Source: Desulfogranum mediterraneum DSM 13871 (GTDB taxonomy: Bacteria; Desulfobacterota; Desulfobulbia; Desulfobulbales; Desulfobulbaceae). Taken from it: a stretch of 64,000 bases of DNA. The notes under the pieces were generated by a model. The model was not told the origin of the DNA and did not search any database. It worked only from the letters and a program-made list of their open reading frames with translations. Position 1 is the first letter of the stretch. Every line of letters begins with the position of its first letter. The DNA lies in contig NZ_AUCW01000007.1 of assembly GCF_000429965.1 (NCBI RefSeq), positions 124,001-188,000 of the forward strand, in the 5' to 3' direction. Shown here piece by piece: positions 27,250-36,381 of the stretch. A program made the translations under genes and the position numbers.

Positions 27250-27356
27250 CATCCGAACATTCCCCGCCCCTGCCCCGGATGCACAGCCGGGCCGGTGGGT
27301 TGATCACTTATCGAGCCCGCCTCTGGCGGGCAGTATACTTCTGGAGAGATAGAGCT

Positions 27357-29141
27357 ATGGAACCAATGGGCGCGCTACAGCGTACACATAACTGCAACGA
27401 GCTGGACCAGAACTTTCTGGGCCAGGAGGTCACCCTCATGGGCTGGGTGCTCCGCCGTCGCGATCACGGTGGGGTCATCTTCATCGACCTGCGGGATCGC
27501 TGGGGCATCACCCAGGTGGTCTTCAACCCGGAGATCAACCCGGAGATCCACGCCAAGGCGCACCAGCTCCGCAGCGAGTGGGTCCTGGCTGTACGCGGCA
27601 GGGTGGAACGGCGGCCCGGTGAGATGGAAAATCCCAAGCTGAAGACCGGTGCCATCGAGATCCTGGTGGATCAACTGACCATCCTCAACACCAGCCAGAC
27701 CCCCCCATTTCCCCTGGATGAGGACAGCGAGGTCTCCGACAATCTCCGCCTCCAGTACCGCTACCTGGACCTGCGACGGCCCGAGGTGGCAGCCAAGCTG
27801 GTCATGCGCCACAAGGCCCTGCAGACCGTACGCAACTATCTCAACGACCAGGAGTTCCTCGAGATCGAGACCCCCATGCTGACCCGCTCCACCCCGGAGG
27901 GCGCCCGCGACTACCTGGTGCCCAGCCGGGTGCATGCCGGCAAGTTCTTTGCCCTGCCCCAGTCACCCCAGCTCTTCAAGCAGATCCTGATGATCTCCGG
28001 CATGGACCGCTACTACCAGGTGGTCAAGTGTTTCCGGGATGAGGACCTGCGCGCCGATCGCCAGCCCGAGTTCACCCAGATCGATATGGAACTGAGCTTC
28101 GTCGATGAGCATCGGATCATCTCCATCATGGAGGGCATGGTCAAGACCCTCTTTGCCGCCACCATCGGGGTGGAGCTCAGCCTGCCCTTTGCCCAGATGC
28201 GCTACGAGGAGGCCATCCGCCGCTTTGGTACGGACCGGCCGGACACCCGCTTCGGCTTTGAACTGGTTGACCTGACCCAGGCCCTGACCGGCTGCGGCTT
28301 CAAGGTCTTCAACTCCATCATCGACAAGGGCGGAGTGGTCAAGGCCATCAATGCCAAGGGCTGTGGACACTTCTCCAGAAAAGACTTGGACGACCTCACC
28401 GAGTATGCCTCCCGCTTCGGGGCCCGGGGCATGGCCTGGATCAAGATCAAGGAAGAGGAGTGGCAGTCACCGATCACCAAGTTCTTCAACGATGAGGAGA
28501 TCGCGGCCATGGGCCAGGCTCTGGATGCCCAACCCGGTGACCTGATCCTCTTTGGCGCCGACATGCCCTCCACGGTGCACCAGGTCCTGGCCGAGCTGCG
28601 GCTGGAGCTGGCCCGTCGCCTGGACTGCATCGACCAGGATCGCCACGACTTCCTCTGGATCACCGACTTCCCCATGTTTGAATATGATGAGGAGGAGAAG
28701 CGCTATACCGCCATCCACCACCCCTTTACCGCGCCCCACGAAGACCAGCTGGAGCTGCTGGACTCGGATCCGGCCGCCATGACCAGCCGGGCCTATGACC
28801 TGGTGCTCAACGGCAACGAGATCGGCGGCGGCTCCATCCGTATCCATGATCCCGAAATCCAGGAAAAGGTCTTCAAGGCCCTGGGGATCGAGGCCGAAGA
28901 GGCCCAGGAGAAGTTCGGCTTCCTGCTCAAGGCCCTCGCCTTTGGGGCCCCGCCCCATGGCGGCATCGCCTTTGGGGTGGACCGGCTGCTGATGCTCCTC
29001 ACCGGCTCCAGCTCCATCCGCGAGGTGATCGCCTTTCCCAAGACCCAGAAGGCCACCTGCCTGCTGACCGAGGCCCCGGCCCCGGTGGCCAGGAAACAGC
29101 TCACCGAGCTCCACCTCCGCCCTGACTGGAAAGAGGAGTAG
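27357..29141 (+). CDS. aspS: Aspartate-tRNA ligase (bacterial type)
   Basis: The 594-residue protein has an N-terminal OB-fold anticodon domain (EVTLMGWVLRRRDHGGVIFIDLRD). The class II motifs follow: RYLDLRRPE, FRDEDLRADRQPEFTQID and GIAFGVDRLLMLLTG. The bacterial GAD insertion domain is present around residues 290-420. I chose the ATG at 27357, with GGAG ten bases upstream. A strong terminator closes the hisS-aspS unit. Whether it is discriminating for tRNA-Asp or also charges tRNA-Asn cannot be settled here. Confidence 0.96.
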   Translation: MEPMGALQRTHNCNELDQNFLGQEVTLMGWVLRRRDHGGVIFIDLRDRWGITQVVFNPEINPEIHAKAHQLRSEWVLAVRGRVERRPGEMENPKLKTGAIEILVDQLTILNTSQTPPFPLDEDSEVSDNLRLQYRYLDLRRPEVAAKLVMRHKALQTVRNYLNDQEFLEIETPMLTRSTPEGARDYLVPSRVHAGKFFALPQSPQLFKQILMISGMDRYYQVVKCFRDEDLRADRQPEFTQIDMELSFVDEHRIISIMEGMVKTLFAATIGVELSLPFAQMRYEEAIRRFGTDRPDTRFGFELVDLTQALTGCGFKVFNSIIDKGGVVKAINAKGCGHFSRKDLDDLTEYASRFGARGMAWIKIKEEEWQSPITKFFNDEEIAAMGQALDAQPGDLILFGADMPSTVHQVLAELRLELARRLDCIDQDRHDFLWITDFPMFEYDEEEKRYTAIHHPFTAPHEDQLELLDSDPAAMTSRAYDLVLNGNEIGGGSIRIHDPEIQEKVFKALGIEAEEAQEKFGFLLKALAFGAPPHGGIAFGVDRLLMLLTGSSSIREVIAFPKTQKATCLLTEAPAPVARKQLTELHLRPDWKEE

Positions 29142-29173
29142 CATCGCCGGCTGCCTGCAGCCGCAGTGCCATT

Positions 29174-29214
29174 AAAAGCCCATCCACGACAGCACTGTCG
29201 GGATGGGCTTTTTT
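29174..29214 (+). terminator. Rho-independent terminator after aspS
   Basis: A composite stem: AAAAGCCCATCC with GGATGGGCTTTT outside and CGACAG with CTGTCG inside, with a T-run at its end. The A/T symmetry would let it also serve the convergent histidine-kinase operon. Confidence 0.9.
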
Positions 29215-29298
29215 CTTGGCCGGGGCGATACAGCCTCTAACGGCAAGCGCCCCAGCAGGAAAGGCAGCTCAGGCGAGAAGACAGAGAGGCGATCCTGT

Positions 29299-31929
29299 TT
29301 ACCCCTCCATGCCTGCCTTCTGTTCCCTGGTCGAGGCGGTTAAGGGCAGGGTAAGGGTAAAGGTCGTGCCAACCCCTGGTTCGGTTGTAACCTCCAGGCT
29401 GCCCCCATGTTTTTGGGTGATCACATCATGGCAGATTGCCAGCCCCTGACCGGTTCCCTGGCCGACATCCTTGGTGGTGAAGAAGGGATCAAAGATACGG
29501 GAACGAAGCTCTTCCGGGATGCCGCTGCCGTTGTCCTGGACAGAGAGGCTCACCGTCTCTGCAGTCGCCCTGGTGCTGATCCTGATCTCCCCCTTTTGCC
29601 CCTCTGGATTATCACCCAGTTTTTCTTTAATGGCATGCGCAGCATTCACCAGGAGGTTGAGGATCACCTGGCCCATCTCATCGGCGAGCACAGGTACCAG
29701 GGGCAGAGCAGGGTCAAATTTTCTATTGATCTCGGCCAGGTACTTCCATTCGCTGCTGGCAACGGTTATGGTCGTTTCAATGAGCTTGTTAAGGTTGCAC
29801 TCTTGCTTTTCCCTTGTCCCTGGATGAGAAAAATTTTTCATGGCGCGGACGATATTCGTTACCCTGTCAACACCTTCCCGGGACTGATTGATGGCAGCCG
29901 GTACCTCCTCACTCAGATAGTCCCAGTCAGCTTCCTCAAGGACGGCAGCAATCTTCGCGGCGATCGCTGCAGGTGCAGCAGCCTTGATCTCTTCCAGGGA
30001 CTGGATAATACCTTTGATGTCTTTATAGGCATCGTCGAGAAACTCCACATTGGTTCCGATAAACTGGGTCGGGGTATTGATTTCATGGGCGATTCCGGCT
30101 GCAAGCTGACCGACTGATTCCAATTTTTGAGCGTGGAGCAGCTGTGCCTGGATACGTTCTTTTTCCCGTTTTGCCTCCTGGCGTTCGCTGATATCACGGA
30201 CAATGGCGATATACCTGGGATCGTTTCCAGGAGGGATGACGTACTTGAGGAGGACCTCAACAGGAACCTGCTCTCCGCTCTTTGCCTGATGGACCGTTGT
30301 AAAGAGCCGGGATTCAAGCTCCCTGTTTTTCAGAGAGTCAAGCAGTTCCCGAAACCCCTGGGGAGTGAAGTCGGGTTTCAGGTCCAGAGGCGTCATGGTC
30401 AGGAGCTCTTCCCTGCTATACCCTACCTGCAGACTGGCGCCCTGGTTGACATAGATGAAGCGCAGGCTCTCCGGTTCAAACACAAAGACACAGTCGATCA
30501 CCTGGTCAAGGGTCTGGTTAAAGCTGTTCAGGGTCGCCTCCTGGAGTTTCACCAACTCGTCGGCCATGACATTGAGGGCAAGCCCCATCTCTCCCACCTC
30601 GTCATGTCCTTCGGGAAGCCGCTCGGAGAGGTCTCCCTTTGACATCTTCTCTGCAAAGGTGAGCACATTGGAGATGGGATCAGTGATGGTGCGGACAATG
30701 TAAAAACTGAGGGCAACGGCAAGGACGGTACTCAATGCCGTGATCAGGAGACTGAACAAGATGGTCTTACGGGAGGAACGTTGCAGGACCTCTTCAATCA
30801 CCCCATTGGAGGCAGCGATGGTCTCATCTATCTTCCAGAGGGCCTCATCGGTCGTATGGTGAATCTCCCGGGCGACCTTGTTCCTGGTCTGCTCTGCAGC
30901 AGCCTTGGTCTCCAGGGATTGACTGGAGATATTCTTCCGGGCAATCTGCCCCTGCTCCTGAAGTATTGCCAAGAGACGCGCCTCCAGATTATTGATCGTC
31001 TCTCTCACCCGGGCAGAGGACTCACTGATGCTGTCGCTGATCTTCATCTTCTCCACCAGCAGATCCGTAATAACCTGTTCAATGTTTTCGTCCTGGATAA
31101 TGGTGCTGCTCTCTATCTCCTGATTAATGGCAAAGTTGACCTTATTGGTCAGTAAACGCATCTCTTCGCCTATAACCTCTGACTGGAGCCGAAAATCCCT
31201 GATCACCGTGGTAAACAGGTTGCGTTGGCCGCTTTCAATCGCCGCACGCAGGGTAGCAAATTTGCTCTCAAGCTCCCTGGCCAGCTGTTTCTTCCTGGGG
31301 CTATCAAAGGGCCTGAGCCCCTGAAAGACCACTCCCCAGAGCTCATCAAGCTCATCCAGCAACTCTTCCTGCAGCTGCCAGAGCAAGGCATCCACCCGCT
31401 TCATGGTGCTTGCCAGTCTTTCCAGGCCATCCACACTGATTGTCTTGAAATTGTTGACATTGAAGATTGCCATACTGGCGAGGATCCCCAGGGAGGCGTT
31501 ATCAAATTCCAGGATCCTGTTCATGGAATCTGTAGAAACCGCCAGGAGATTGTTCAGGGTCTCGTTGGTGGTGTGATGCTGTCTGTTCAGGGTGGTGCTC
31601 ACGTTATCGGCAACCCCGCCGACTTCATCCCGAACAACCTGGTAATACCGCTCCTGGTGCTGCTGGGTTGTTGCCATCACATTTTCAATGGCTGTAATCC
31701 CACTGGCTTCCATGACCCCATCCGAGGCTATACCCATAACCTTCTGCATTTCCTCGCCAGTCAGCTGCTGAAGCTCCTCCAGATTTTTGGTAACGCCCCG
31801 TGAAGCCGTCTCCTTGCCCCGGTCTGAAAACAGAAAGGTGGTGGTCATGATCGATATGCCGATAAAGAGACTCATGAAGATGATATAGATGAGCAACTTG
31901 TGCTTAAACTTCAGATGGATCTTATTCAC
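29299..31929 (-). CDS. Membrane sensor histidine kinase (HAMP-PAS-HisKA-HATPase)
   Basis: The 876-residue protein has a transmembrane helix near residues 11-32 and a long, helical extracytoplasmic region of about 400 residues rich in Ser/Thr/Gln. A second membrane helix (LFSLLITALSTVLAVALSFYIV) follows. Then come HAMP (ITDPISNVLTFAEKMSKGDL), a PAS domain, the phosphoacceptor box (GQLAAGIAHEINTPTQF) and a HATPase domain with NLLVNAAHAI, DNGSGIPEE and GQGTGQGLA. The GTG start at 31929 overlaps the stop of the upstream binding-protein gene by 8 bases. No response regulator lies next to it. The two adjacent periplasmic binding proteins are the likely ligand presenters. Confidence 0.88.
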   Translation of the reverse strand: MNKIHLKFKHKLLIYIIFMSLFIGISIMTTTFLFSDRGKETASRGVTKNLEELQQLTGEEMQKVMGIASDGVMEASGITAIENVMATTQQHQERYYQVVRDEVGGVADNVSTTLNRQHHTTNETLNNLLAVSTDSMNRILEFDNASLGILASMAIFNVNNFKTISVDGLERLASTMKRVDALLWQLQEELLDELDELWGVVFQGLRPFDSPRKKQLARELESKFATLRAAIESGQRNLFTTVIRDFRLQSEVIGEEMRLLTNKVNFAINQEIESSTIIQDENIEQVITDLLVEKMKISDSISESSARVRETINNLEARLLAILQEQGQIARKNISSQSLETKAAAEQTRNKVAREIHHTTDEALWKIDETIAASNGVIEEVLQRSSRKTILFSLLITALSTVLAVALSFYIVRTITDPISNVLTFAEKMSKGDLSERLPEGHDEVGEMGLALNVMADELVKLQEATLNSFNQTLDQVIDCVFVFEPESLRFIYVNQGASLQVGYSREELLTMTPLDLKPDFTPQGFRELLDSLKNRELESRLFTTVHQAKSGEQVPVEVLLKYVIPPGNDPRYIAIVRDISERQEAKREKERIQAQLLHAQKLESVGQLAAGIAHEINTPTQFIGTNVEFLDDAYKDIKGIIQSLEEIKAAAPAAIAAKIAAVLEEADWDYLSEEVPAAINQSREGVDRVTNIVRAMKNFSHPGTREKQECNLNKLIETTITVASSEWKYLAEINRKFDPALPLVPVLADEMGQVILNLLVNAAHAIKEKLGDNPEGQKGEIRISTRATAETVSLSVQDNGSGIPEELRSRIFDPFFTTKDVGQGTGQGLAICHDVITQKHGGSLEVTTEPGVGTTFTLTLPLTASTREQKAGMEG

Positions 31930-32908
31930 GTGCGTCTGCCTCGCTGATGATTTCCTGAAACAGATGGGGGGCGAGCAAAGATTCCAGGGCAATGGACCTA
32001 TAGAGTATCTTGAGCTGAATGACCTGCTCCAGATAGGTATCGAGACGATCAATATCGGCCGGCAGCGGCAGGAAACGGATCCCCCCCATCTCCTCCTGCA
32101 GAGAATAGTTGACGATCTCCTGGTCAAAACCCAGAGAAGGCAGGGGGCCCGGCTCTGCCCGCTGTCCATGGTCCTGGAGAAAAACACAGGCGCTGACCAG
32201 GCTTGACAACCACTCCTTGAGCGCTGCTCTCCAGCCTGATTCAAGCAGATGGGATTTCACCACCAGAACGGAGAGCAAGTTGCCGGCCAAGTGCTCATCC
32301 TGGTAGAGAACGGCGGAGGCAATACCTCGACTGAAGGCCAGGGTGGCAAAGGGTTCGGGATAGTAGAGGGCATCGATTCTGCCGGATCTCAAATCATCAA
32401 GCGCCGAGTTGAAGGGGATATTGATCGTCTTGTAATCCAGGCCATAGCGGAAATTCCGCTCTCCAAGGGCCTCCTTCAAGAGAAGATTTTCCGTAGAATC
32501 AAGGCCTGGCAGACCGATCACCTTGCCTTTGAGAGAGGAGTAGTCGCCCGCTTGACGGGAGAAGAGGAGCGAACCGCCAAGGGTGAGCGAGCCAAGGATC
32601 TTGACCTCAACCTCATCGGCAGCCATGCTCAGGACAATCGGTACAGGGAGGAGCGCGGCATCAATGGCGCCGACCCGAATTGCCGCCTCAAGGGAGGTAA
32701 ATGAGTTATACCTGAAGAGTGAGAGCTCGATGTTTTTAAATCGTAATCGGTCCTTGTGGTGGGAGACGATGAGGGGCAGTTGAGCGACGATAGGGAGATA
32801 GCCGACATTCAGCCTCCGAGGCGGCGACTGGCCGAAGCTGGAACTGAGCGGAACAAAGAGTATCGGCAGGCACACGGTTAACACCAGTCTGAGCAGCATA
32901 GTATGCAT
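31922..32908 (-). CDS. Periplasmic substrate-binding protein, NMT1/SsuA-like
   Basis: The 328-residue protein has a signal peptide (about residues 1-26, ending SSSFGQ). A type II periplasmic-binding fold follows: LNVGYLPIVAQLPLIV, then AAIRVGAIDAALLPVPIVL, LKGKVIGLPGLDSTENLLLKEAL and LRSGRIDALYYPEPFATLAF. Relatives bind sulfonates, nitrate, bicarbonate or thiamine precursors. No permease or ATPase is nearby. Its 3' end overlaps the histidine-kinase start, which argues for a role in sensing rather than uptake. Confidence 0.8.
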   Translation of the reverse strand: MHTMLLRLVLTVCLPILFVPLSSSFGQSPPRRLNVGYLPIVAQLPLIVSHHKDRLRFKNIELSLFRYNSFTSLEAAIRVGAIDAALLPVPIVLSMAADEVEVKILGSLTLGGSLLFSRQAGDYSSLKGKVIGLPGLDSTENLLLKEALGERNFRYGLDYKTINIPFNSALDDLRSGRIDALYYPEPFATLAFSRGIASAVLYQDEHLAGNLLSVLVVKSHLLESGWRAALKEWLSSLVSACVFLQDHGQRAEPGPLPSLGFDQEIVNYSLQEEMGGIRFLPLPADIDRLDTYLEQVIQLKILYRSIALESLLAPHLFQEIISEADARE

Positions 32909-33003
32909 CCATCCTCCTTATCCTGTAGAAGTACGCAGCCTGACAGCCCCCTGATCTTGCCGGCCAAATCCATTGAAACACCTTTCAGCAGCAGTGGTAC
33001 TCC

Positions 33004-34254
33004 CTAGGGCTCCCCCTGGGGGCGCTCATCAAAAGGCTCCAGGGCAACCGGGTTCTCTTCCCGGCTGCGGGCAAGTTCCTCACCCTGTTTGCTGCTTATA
33101 ATCTCAAAGAGATCCCACTCATCCCTGCTTGCCGCAGGAGACTTCCCCACAGCTATATAGGTTGGATGAATTCCCTGATGATCCCAGGAACGCCAATACT
33201 CTTCTTCTCCCAGGAGTTGAAAACGGTGCCCTTCAAGGGCCTCTATAACCTTTTGAGCATCAAAAGAGCGGGCCCGCTCCACGGCAGCGGCATACTGAAA
33301 GATGTTGACCCAGGCGGTGGCGGCTGAACTGCCAGGCTTTTTCTGATAACGGGCCTCAAAGAGATCAACAAAGCGTCTGGAGCCCTCATACCTTTGCGCC
33401 ATGCCGTGGTACCAGGGCATGGAGGTTATCACCCCCTGCATGACTTCCGCGCCAAGGGAGTGGGCCATGTTCAGTTCCATGAGAGGCACCACCACGGCCA
33501 TCTCAGAGCGTAGATTGAGCAGGGTTACCTGCTTGAGACAGTTGATCATATCCTGGCCAAAGAGGACCAGGACCAGGACGTCGGGTCGGGCTTTTTGGGC
33601 ACGCAGGAGCAGGGAGATGAAGCTCTTGGTCCCCAGCTTGGTGGGCATCTTGAGTATCGTCCTGGCACCGGCTCCTTCCACGACCTGCTGCAGGGATTGC
33701 TGGACCGTCTGACCCCAGGTGTAATCTGCATAGAGAAAGACATATCCGGCGCCGTCCCCGAACTTGTCAGCCAGGAGTCCTGCCATGGCCTTGGCCGTCT
33801 GGTGACCATTATTGAACCAGCGGAAGCTGTGCCTGTGGCCGTCTCTGCCGGTGGTGGCGTTGGAGTGGCTGAGCCCTGCCATGAAGACCACCCCCTCTTG
33901 CTGACAGACCTCAGCTTGGGCAATAGCCGAGGCAGAGCTGGAACCACCGGTTATCATCACCGCCTCATCCCGTATCAGATCAAGGGCGTTATTTCTCGCC
34001 ACCCCTGCCTTGGTTTTGGTATCTCGTACGGAATAGACAACCTCTCTGCCAAGGATCCCTCCCTGGCTGTTGAGTATCTTGATGGCGAGCCTGTAGGCCC
34101 GTAACTGATCTTCTCCCTGCCTTGAGTAGGCGCCGCTCAGGGGCACATTGAGACCAATGAGAACGGGCTCCGAGGCCAAGGCGACCAGAGCAAGATGGGA
34201 TGACGTGATCAGGAAAACTACAACAGAGCAGACAAGATATCGGACAAGCACCAT
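33004..34254 (-). CDS. Periplasmic ligand-binding protein, LivK/Peripla_BP_6-like
   Basis: The 416-residue protein has a signal peptide (hydrophobic core at about residues 7-27, then ALASEP). The type I binding-protein fold of branched-chain amino acid and amide receptors follows: IGLNVPLSGAYSRQG, GGILGREVVYSVRDTK, ITGGSSSASAIAQAEV and FLYADYTWGQTVQQSL. It lies 95 bases upstream of the second binding protein and starts the three-gene operon. No liv-type permease genes are present. A GA-rich ribosome-binding site precedes the ATG. Confidence 0.82.
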   Translation of the reverse strand: MVLVRYLVCSVVVFLITSSHLALVALASEPVLIGLNVPLSGAYSRQGEDQLRAYRLAIKILNSQGGILGREVVYSVRDTKTKAGVARNNALDLIRDEAVMITGGSSSASAIAQAEVCQQEGVVFMAGLSHSNATTGRDGHRHSFRWFNNGHQTAKAMAGLLADKFGDGAGYVFLYADYTWGQTVQQSLQQVVEGAGARTILKMPTKLGTKSFISLLLRAQKARPDVLVLVLFGQDMINCLKQVTLLNLRSEMAVVVPLMELNMAHSLGAEVMQGVITSMPWYHGMAQRYEGSRRFVDLFEARYQKKPGSSAATAWVNIFQYAAAVERARSFDAQKVIEALEGHRFQLLGEEEYWRSWDHQGIHPTYIAVGKSPAASRDEWDLFEIISSKQGEELARSREENPVALEPFDERPQGEP

Positions 34255-34332
34255 TACCGCCTCCCTCCGGAAGATGGGTGAAGAAGCAGGAGACCACGGC
34301 TTTTCCAGATCGCCGCGACTCCGCTACTGCAT

Positions 34333-34361
34333 ATTATCGGTTGTTTTTGCGGTCAAGTCAA
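34333..34361 (-). promoter_or_regulatory. Sigma70-type promoter of the binding-protein/kinase operon
   Basis: Read on the minus strand, TTGACT (34361-34356), a 17-base spacer and GATAAT (34338-34333) lie about 80 bases before the first start codon. Confidence 0.6.
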
Positions 34362-34501
34362 CGCTGACAGGATCTTCCCGATGGCGTCGGCCTGGCCCCG
34401 CCCTCTGTGCCGACAGCTCTCGCCTCCCTGCCAGGGGCGGCGGGCGACTTGGCCCCTTTCCACCAAGACCATCTTGTTGCCAAAGAACAAAAATTCTGTA
34501 T

Positions 34502-34846
34502 ACTGCCGGCTACAGCTGCATCCATGGGATGGCAAGAGGGAAGACGGGACAAAGCCGTCACCCACCGGGCTGGCTTGAAAGATGATTCTTTTCGATCAGG
34601 CTCAAGGCGCACGATCCATTATTCCGCAGGCATATAACGGCTATTCCGCGGATAAGATCTTGAGCGTAAGGCCGAGCTCGGCAGAAAAAACAACTTTTCA
34701 AGCTGGCCACCGCCCATTGCAGTATCCGAAGCCTGCAGCGACTGTTGCCCGTGGACTACAGGTATGCATCCCCTACAGGGAGTCACTGGGTACTCTCCCG
34801 GGAAGGCCGTCGCTGTCAGGAAACTTCATACCTCAAAAGACCTGCC
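34502..34846 (+). promoter_or_regulatory. Putative degenerate cobalamin riboswitch, interrupted by a 127-bp repeat
   Basis: Cobalamin-riboswitch-like segments occur in the right order before the TrpD-like gene. They are AAGAGGGAAGAcGG with CCGTCACC (34534-34563), CAGCGACTGT (34736-34745), TCACTGGG (34783-34790), GGGAAGGCC (34800-34808), GTCAGGA (34815-34821) and AGACCTGCC (34838-34846). CAGCGAC pairs exactly with GTCGCTG (34809-34815). A repeat element with its target duplication (34575-34707) splits the region; removing it leaves about 210 bases, the usual riboswitch size. The B12-box part also seems split by about 16 bases. This is judged by eye and may be a decayed element. Confidence 0.4.
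34575..34701. repeat. 127-bp MITE-like repeat, copy 1
   Basis: The element begins TTGAAAG and ends CTTTTCAA (imperfect terminal inverted repeats). It is flanked by a perfect 6-bp duplication, GCTGGC at 34569-34574 and 34702-34707. It aligns without gaps, at roughly three quarters identity, to a second 127-bp copy at 39799-39925. It has no coding capacity. Confidence 0.75.
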
Positions 34847-35050
34847 TGGAGACGCCGCTCAAGACGATCGGCCTCAAGGGCCAGGCGCTGCTCTCAACAT
34901 ACATCCAAACTATCCGCTCCACCGGCATCAGGCGTGATCCCGAGGGGGCATGCCACCCTGTTGCCGTCAAGCCTGAACGGCGCTGCGGCAAACAGAGGCG
35001 TATCCCAGGCCCCTTGTGCCTGCTGGAGCTATCCAAGGAGAGAAACAGGA

Positions 35051-36160
35051 ATGGACCATAGCATCAACAGACAATTCGGACAGCTCATCAGCCGACTCAT
35101 CGCCGGGGAGCACCTCTCTGCCGAGGAATCGTACCAGGCATTCTGCATGGTTGTGAACAACGAGGTGACCGAGATGCAGCAGGGCGCCTTTCTTGCGGCC
35201 TTGACCGGGAAAGGGGAAACCGCAGAGGAAGTAGCCGGTGGCTGGAAGGCCATCTATGAGCTGGACACGGCCAAGGTTGCCCTGAACAGGGACCTTGGGC
35301 TCGTCGACAACTGCGGCACAGGCATGGATAGCTTCAAGACCTTTAATATCAGCACCGCCGCCTCCATCCTGGCGGCAGCAGGTGGGGTCAGGGTCGCCCG
35401 TCATGGCGCCAGGGCGATCAGCTCGGTCTGCGGCACCGTGGATATGGCCGAGGCCCTGGGGGTGGACGTGGAGTGCGATGTCTCCTGTGTGGCCCGCTCC
35501 ATTGAAGAGGCAGGGCTTGGCCTGTTCAACGGGATGAGCCCCAAGGTCCACCCCGTGGCCCTGGGCAGGATCCTCTCCCAGATCCACTTTGGCTCGCCGC
35601 TCAACATCGCCGCCTCCCTGGCCAATCCCGCTCTGCCCAGGATGGGTGTCCGAGGGGTCTATGCCAAGGAGTTGATCATGCCGGTTGCCCGGGTAATGCA
35701 GACCATCGGCTATACCGACGCCACGGTGATCTACGGCACCATCACAGACAGTGACCAGGGAATGGACGAGGCCTCGGTCTGCGGACCGACCTATGGGGCC
35801 AGGTTGAGAGGGGGAGAGATCCATGAATTTACCCTAAGGCCCGAGGCGTGCGGCCTGGTGAGCCATGCTCCCGATCCCCTTGCGGCTGACCCTGACCGCG
35901 AGCAGGCCGCACTACGGATGGTGGCCCTGCTCCATGGCCGGGATGATGCCGTCCGCAGGGATGCACTGCTGCTCAACACGGCCCTCCTGTTTGAACTGAC
36001 CGGCAAGACGGCAAGCATTGAACAGGGAGTGGCCCTGGCAGAAGCCTGCCTTAACCAGGGAAAAGCGATCACCACCCTGAGCAGATGGGTCAGGCACCAG
36101 AACCGCGATCCAGAGCAGGGACTGGCCAGGCTGCAGGGACTGATCGGCCAGGTGCAGTGA
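35051..36160 (+). CDS. TrpD-like phosphoribosyltransferase, substrate probably not anthranilate
   Basis: The 369-residue protein has the TrpD fold motifs in altered form: NCGTGMDSFKTFNISTAAS (PRPP loop, near residue 87), ARHGARAISSVCGTVDMAEALGV, HPVALGRILSQIHFGSPLNI and GMDEAS. In true anthranilate phosphoribosyltransferase the second motif is usually KHGNR and the third carries a conserved RxxLG stretch; both differ here, and no other trp gene is near. It is followed at once (TGATG overlap) by a small gene and then a CobT fusion, behind a possible cobalamin riboswitch. I therefore infer a role in cobamide lower-ligand or nucleotide chemistry. The ATG at 35051 has AAGGAG about 11 bases upstream. 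Confidence 0.75.
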   Translation: MDHSINRQFGQLISRLIAGEHLSAEESYQAFCMVVNNEVTEMQQGAFLAALTGKGETAEEVAGGWKAIYELDTAKVALNRDLGLVDNCGTGMDSFKTFNISTAASILAAAGGVRVARHGARAISSVCGTVDMAEALGVDVECDVSCVARSIEEAGLGLFNGMSPKVHPVALGRILSQIHFGSPLNIAASLANPALPRMGVRGVYAKELIMPVARVMQTIGYTDATVIYGTITDSDQGMDEASVCGPTYGARLRGGEIHEFTLRPEACGLVSHAPDPLAADPDREQAALRMVALLHGRDDAVRRDALLLNTALLFELTGKTASIEQGVALAEACLNQGKAITTLSRWVRHQNRDPEQGLARLQGLIGQVQ

Positions 36161-36378
36161 TGGAGCAGCTGCTTATCATCAAGGCAGGAGCCGATTATTT
36201 CCGTTTCCAGGGGTCGGGCCACAGCCGCTGCAGCCTGCAACAGGCGAGTGTCTATCCCCTGGCCGCGGCACAACAGGTGCGCACCCTCCTGGCCGGTTTG
36301 CATGACCAGGGTCTGACAGAGGCCGCGATCCATCTCCTGACCATTACAGAAGAGCCCTTTGCAGGGTTCAGGGAGTAA
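36160..36378 (+). CDS. Small conserved-looking protein between TrpD-like and ADH-CobT genes
   Basis: The 72-residue protein starts MEQLLIIKAGADYFRF. Its ATG overlaps the TGA of the TrpD-like gene, and its stop is three bases before the next ATG, so translation of all three is coupled. I do not recognise a family. It is soluble, with a helix around residues 31-50 (PLAAAQQVRTLLAGLHDQG). It could be a subunit or partner of either neighbour. Confidence 0.7.
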   Translation: MEQLLIIKAGADYFRFQGSGHSRCSLQQASVYPLAAAQQVRTLLAGLHDQGLTEAAIHLLTITEEPFAGFRE

Positions 36379-36381
36379 GGA

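Noticed and set aside
34502-35050. An in-frame upstream extension of the TrpD-like gene
   Set aside because: The frame is open for another 102 codons, but the residues are unrelated to the family, the region carries riboswitch-like structure, and the ATG at 35051 has its own ribosome-binding site.
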